A stretch of DNA of 64,000 nucleotides from positions 124,001-188,000 of the forward strand of contig JAEZGN010000007.1 in the NCBI GenBank assembly GCA_023437305.1, given 5' to 3'. Below are positions 62,445 to 64,000 of the stretch, piece by piece. Numbering within the stretch: the first letter of the stretch is position 1; every line of letters begins with the position of its first letter. The position numbers and the translations under genes were made by a program. The notes under the pieces were generated by a model. It was not told where the DNA came from and searched no databases. It saw only the letters and a program-made list of their open reading frames with translations. Source of the DNA: Bacteroidota bacterium (GTDB lineage: Bacteria > Bacteroidota > Bacteroidia > Bacteroidales > Dysgonomonadaceae).

Positions 62445-62477
62445 TTGTCAAATTAAAGAATAAAAATGCTATTTTTG
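62445..62477 (+). promoter_or_regulatory. Promoter of the FKBP gene
   Basis: TTG at 62445-62447 and TATTTTTG at 62470-62477 with 22 bases between fit the Bacteroidetes promoter pattern closely. The leader to the ATG at 62544 is about 60 bases. Confidence 0.5.
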
Positions 62478-62543
62478 TAGCTTGATGTAAAAATCACATT
62501 TTCAGAAACTATAAAATCGCATATCTATTAAATTTGAAATAAT

Positions 62544-63527
62544 ATGAAGAAATTTTTACTTTTCTCTTTTGCTTCTTGTGTCATGCTAAGTCCAATGGCT
62601 TTGTCGGCACAGAAAAAAACTTCGGCACAAAAGCAGCCTCTAAAAGCAGGTGTTGCACCGGCGAAGCCTGTTCTTAAGACAGAGATGGACTCATTGTCTT
62701 ATATGTTTGGCGCCAGTCTTTACGAGCAAGGGTTGTCTATGTATCTACGCCAACTTGGAGTAGTTGCCGATACTACAGGAGTGGAGTCTGCTATGAAACG
62801 TGATTCTATTTTGAACGCTAATAAGAGTAACAGATCTGAGTTTATTGCAGGGCTAAAAGCCGGATTGGACGCTCCAGAATCAAAAAATGCATATAACACA
62901 GGGCTTTCGGTAGGGGGGCAAATCCTGAAACAAATGATGCCGGGACTTTTGCAGCAGATGTATGGTGAAGGGTATACAGAGAAATTTAACAATGACGCTT
63001 TTATATCGGCAATGTATACTGCTATGAGCGGCGGTACTTTTGATATAGAAAATCCGGCAGAAGCATTCAATGAAAAAATGCAGGATGCTCAAGCTAAGAT
63101 GCAGGCAAAACAAGAAGAGGCACAGAAAGCTCAGTATGCAGATCAGATAGCAGAAGGAGATAAGTTTATGGAAGAAAATAAGGCGAAGGATGGAGTTGTA
63201 ACTTTACCTAGCGGTCTGCAATATAAGGTTATTACAAATGGTACAGGTGAAAAGCCAACAGCTACGGATCGTGTGAAAGTTCATTATCACGGTACATTGA
63301 TCGATGGCACAGTGTTCGACAGTAGTGTCGAACGTGGAGAACCGGCTGTTTTTGGCGTTGGTCAGGTAATAAAAGGATGGACAGAGGCGCTGGAATTGAT
63401 GCCGGTTGGCTCTAAATGGATTCTTTATATCCCTTACGATCTTGCTTACGGAGGAAGAGATGCAGGCAAAATCAAGCCATTCTCTAATCTTATATTTGAA
63501 GTAGAGCTCCTGGATATAGAAAAATAA
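62544..63527 (+). CDS. Periplasmic FKBP-type peptidyl-prolyl cis-trans isomerase (FkpA/Mip-like)
   Basis: 327 residues. Signal peptide 1-22 ('PMALSAQ'). A helical N-terminal dimerisation region (about 45-215) with 'DSLSYMFGASLYEQG', 'EFIAGLKAGLDAPES' and a long Gln/Lys/Glu-rich helix is the FKBP_N domain. The catalytic FKBP domain (about 220-327) has 'LPSGLQYKVITNGTGEKPTA', 'VHYHGTLIDGTVFDSS' and 'GWTEALELMPVGSKWILYIP', with the aromatic pocket residues in place. It helps fold exported proteins. The N-domain carries an insertion of about 25 residues ('TTGVESAMKRDS'). Own promoter, and a terminator after its stop. Confidence 0.9.
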   Translation: MKKFLLFSFASCVMLSPMALSAQKKTSAQKQPLKAGVAPAKPVLKTEMDSLSYMFGASLYEQGLSMYLRQLGVVADTTGVESAMKRDSILNANKSNRSEFIAGLKAGLDAPESKNAYNTGLSVGGQILKQMMPGLLQQMYGEGYTEKFNNDAFISAMYTAMSGGTFDIENPAEAFNEKMQDAQAKMQAKQEEAQKAQYADQIAEGDKFMEENKAKDGVVTLPSGLQYKVITNGTGEKPTATDRVKVHYHGTLIDGTVFDSSVERGEPAVFGVGQVIKGWTEALELMPVGSKWILYIPYDLAYGGRDAGKIKPFSNLIFEVELLDIEK

Positions 63528-63561
63528 TTTCTGAGAAATGAAGTGCTAAATTAGAATATAG

Positions 63562-63592
63562 AAGGTCGCTTTGTTTAAAAGGCGACCTTTTT
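63562..63592 (+). terminator. Terminator of the FKBP gene
   Basis: AAGGTCGC (63562-63569) pairs with GCGACCTT (63582-63589), extended by a few A-T pairs past a bulged base, and followed by a T tract. It starts 34 bases after the stop codon. Confidence 0.75.
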
Positions 63593-63693
63593 ACATTGTA
63601 TTCTTTTTGACGTATTTAAAGAACTCTCAGACGCACAATATTGTTTAATGTATTATAAATATTAATGATAATAACGAAACAAAACTATTAAAG

Positions 63694-64000
63694 ATGAAAA
63701 AACTGATTTCGTTTTTGATTATATCTGTTGTATTCATATCCTGTGGGATGTTCAAGACTCTTGATTTGAGTAAATTGAGAACGGGTATGACAAAAGAGCA
63801 GGTGGTGCAAGCAGTTGGCGAACCCAGCCGCATATTAGCTGTGAATAATACGCAGAATGGATATCAGGAAGTTTTGGAATACAGAACCCCGAGAAATGAG
63901 GTTTATGCTTTAGAATTTATTGATGACTATCTTGTAGGATATGAATTCTTATACGAGGATGTGGAATATATAGCACCGGCTCCTCCGATGATATTACCCG
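63694..64000 (+). CDS. BamE/SmpA-like lipoprotein, 3' end beyond the window
   Basis: An ATG at 63694 opens 102 codons that run off the right edge. Lipobox 'SVVFISCG' with Cys17. 'LSKLRTGMTKEQVVQAVGEP' is the SmpA/OmlA (BamE) signature, in which a helix-turn leads to a Gly-Glu/Asp-Pro turn. 'EVLEYRTPRNEVYALEFIDD' is the following strand pair. Bacteroidota have many such short lipoproteins beyond the true BamE, so it may be a BAM-complex part or only a relative. The tail ('APAPPMILP') is Pro-rich where it leaves the window. Confidence 0.7.
   Translation, partial: MKKLISFLIISVVFISCGMFKTLDLSKLRTGMTKEQVVQAVGEPSRILAVNNTQNGYQEVLEYRTPRNEVYALEFIDDYLVGYEFLYEDVEYIAPAPPMILP

Noticed and set aside
1..64000. 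Mobile elements, CRISPR arrays, tRNA or rRNA genes
   Set aside because: No transposase, integrase, regular spacer-repeat pattern, tRNA-like fold or rRNA sequence was seen in any gap.

Overview
The window looks like a chromosomal segment of an AT-rich Bacteroidales bacterium. A Dysgonomonas/Porphyromonas-type member is my best inference, not a proven identity. The reasons are: repeated Bacteroidota-style promoter elements (TAnnTTTG, in places with an upstream TTG); a secreted protein ending in a type IX secretion sorting domain; several lipoproteins; a GH92 mannosidase; tandem SurA-like prolyl isomerases next to an OstA-like protein; a division cluster lacking murF and ddl; and a PASTA-tailed FtsI. 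I see no rRNA, tRNA, CRISPR array, insertion sequence or phage module. Nearly all the DNA is ordinary host coding sequence.

Left part (1-17.8 kb). The tail of a probable SanA-like protein is followed by a phosphate-porin-like outer membrane protein and a Core-2/I-branching-type glycosyltransferase. Next come a leftward block (GH92 lipoprotein, short HPPK, Tat-exported glycosidase-like propeller) and rightward kdsB. A TetR regulator stands directly before a 1415-residue fused 2-hydroxyacyl-CoA dehydratase activase; its promoter is bracketed by two matching palindromes. After these are a GT39/ArnT-like transferase with a GtrA flippase, a six-helix membrane protein fused to a degenerate Nudix-like domain, a bile acid:sodium symporter-family transporter, a possible 51-residue protein and a purine nucleosidase.

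Middle (18-35 kb). A PMCA-type calcium ATPase and guaB are followed by a leftward 1126-residue T9SS-exported protein (LamG-like, calcineurin-like phosphoesterase, three SusE/F-like repeats, sorting domain). An envelope-biogenesis run then reads rightward: three parvulin/SurA-type proteins, an OstA/LptA-like protein, mutL and a YiiX-like permuted papain-fold hydrolase.

Right part (35-64 kb). The whole division and cell-wall (dcw) cluster reads leftward: mraZ, rsmH, ftsL-like, ftsI, murE, mraY, murD, ftsW, murG, murC, ftsQ, ftsA, ftsZ, yqeY. Many junctions overlap or abut. A pair of TGGGG repeats upstream of mraZ looks like its autoregulatory site. hisS lies upstream of the cluster and is separated from it by a strong terminator. 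Beyond it are an SsuA/ThiY-type ABC importer, a leftward dxs-trkA-trkH operon, a DEAD-box helicase, an FKBP isomerase and the start of a BamE-like lipoprotein.

The points most worth a second look are the pseudo-dimeric activase with its two-operator TetR promoter, the membrane-anchored degenerate Nudix protein, the T9SS phosphoesterase, a candidate small RNA between the helicase and FKBP genes, and the MutL without endonuclease motifs. I found no clearly new defence or mobile system.
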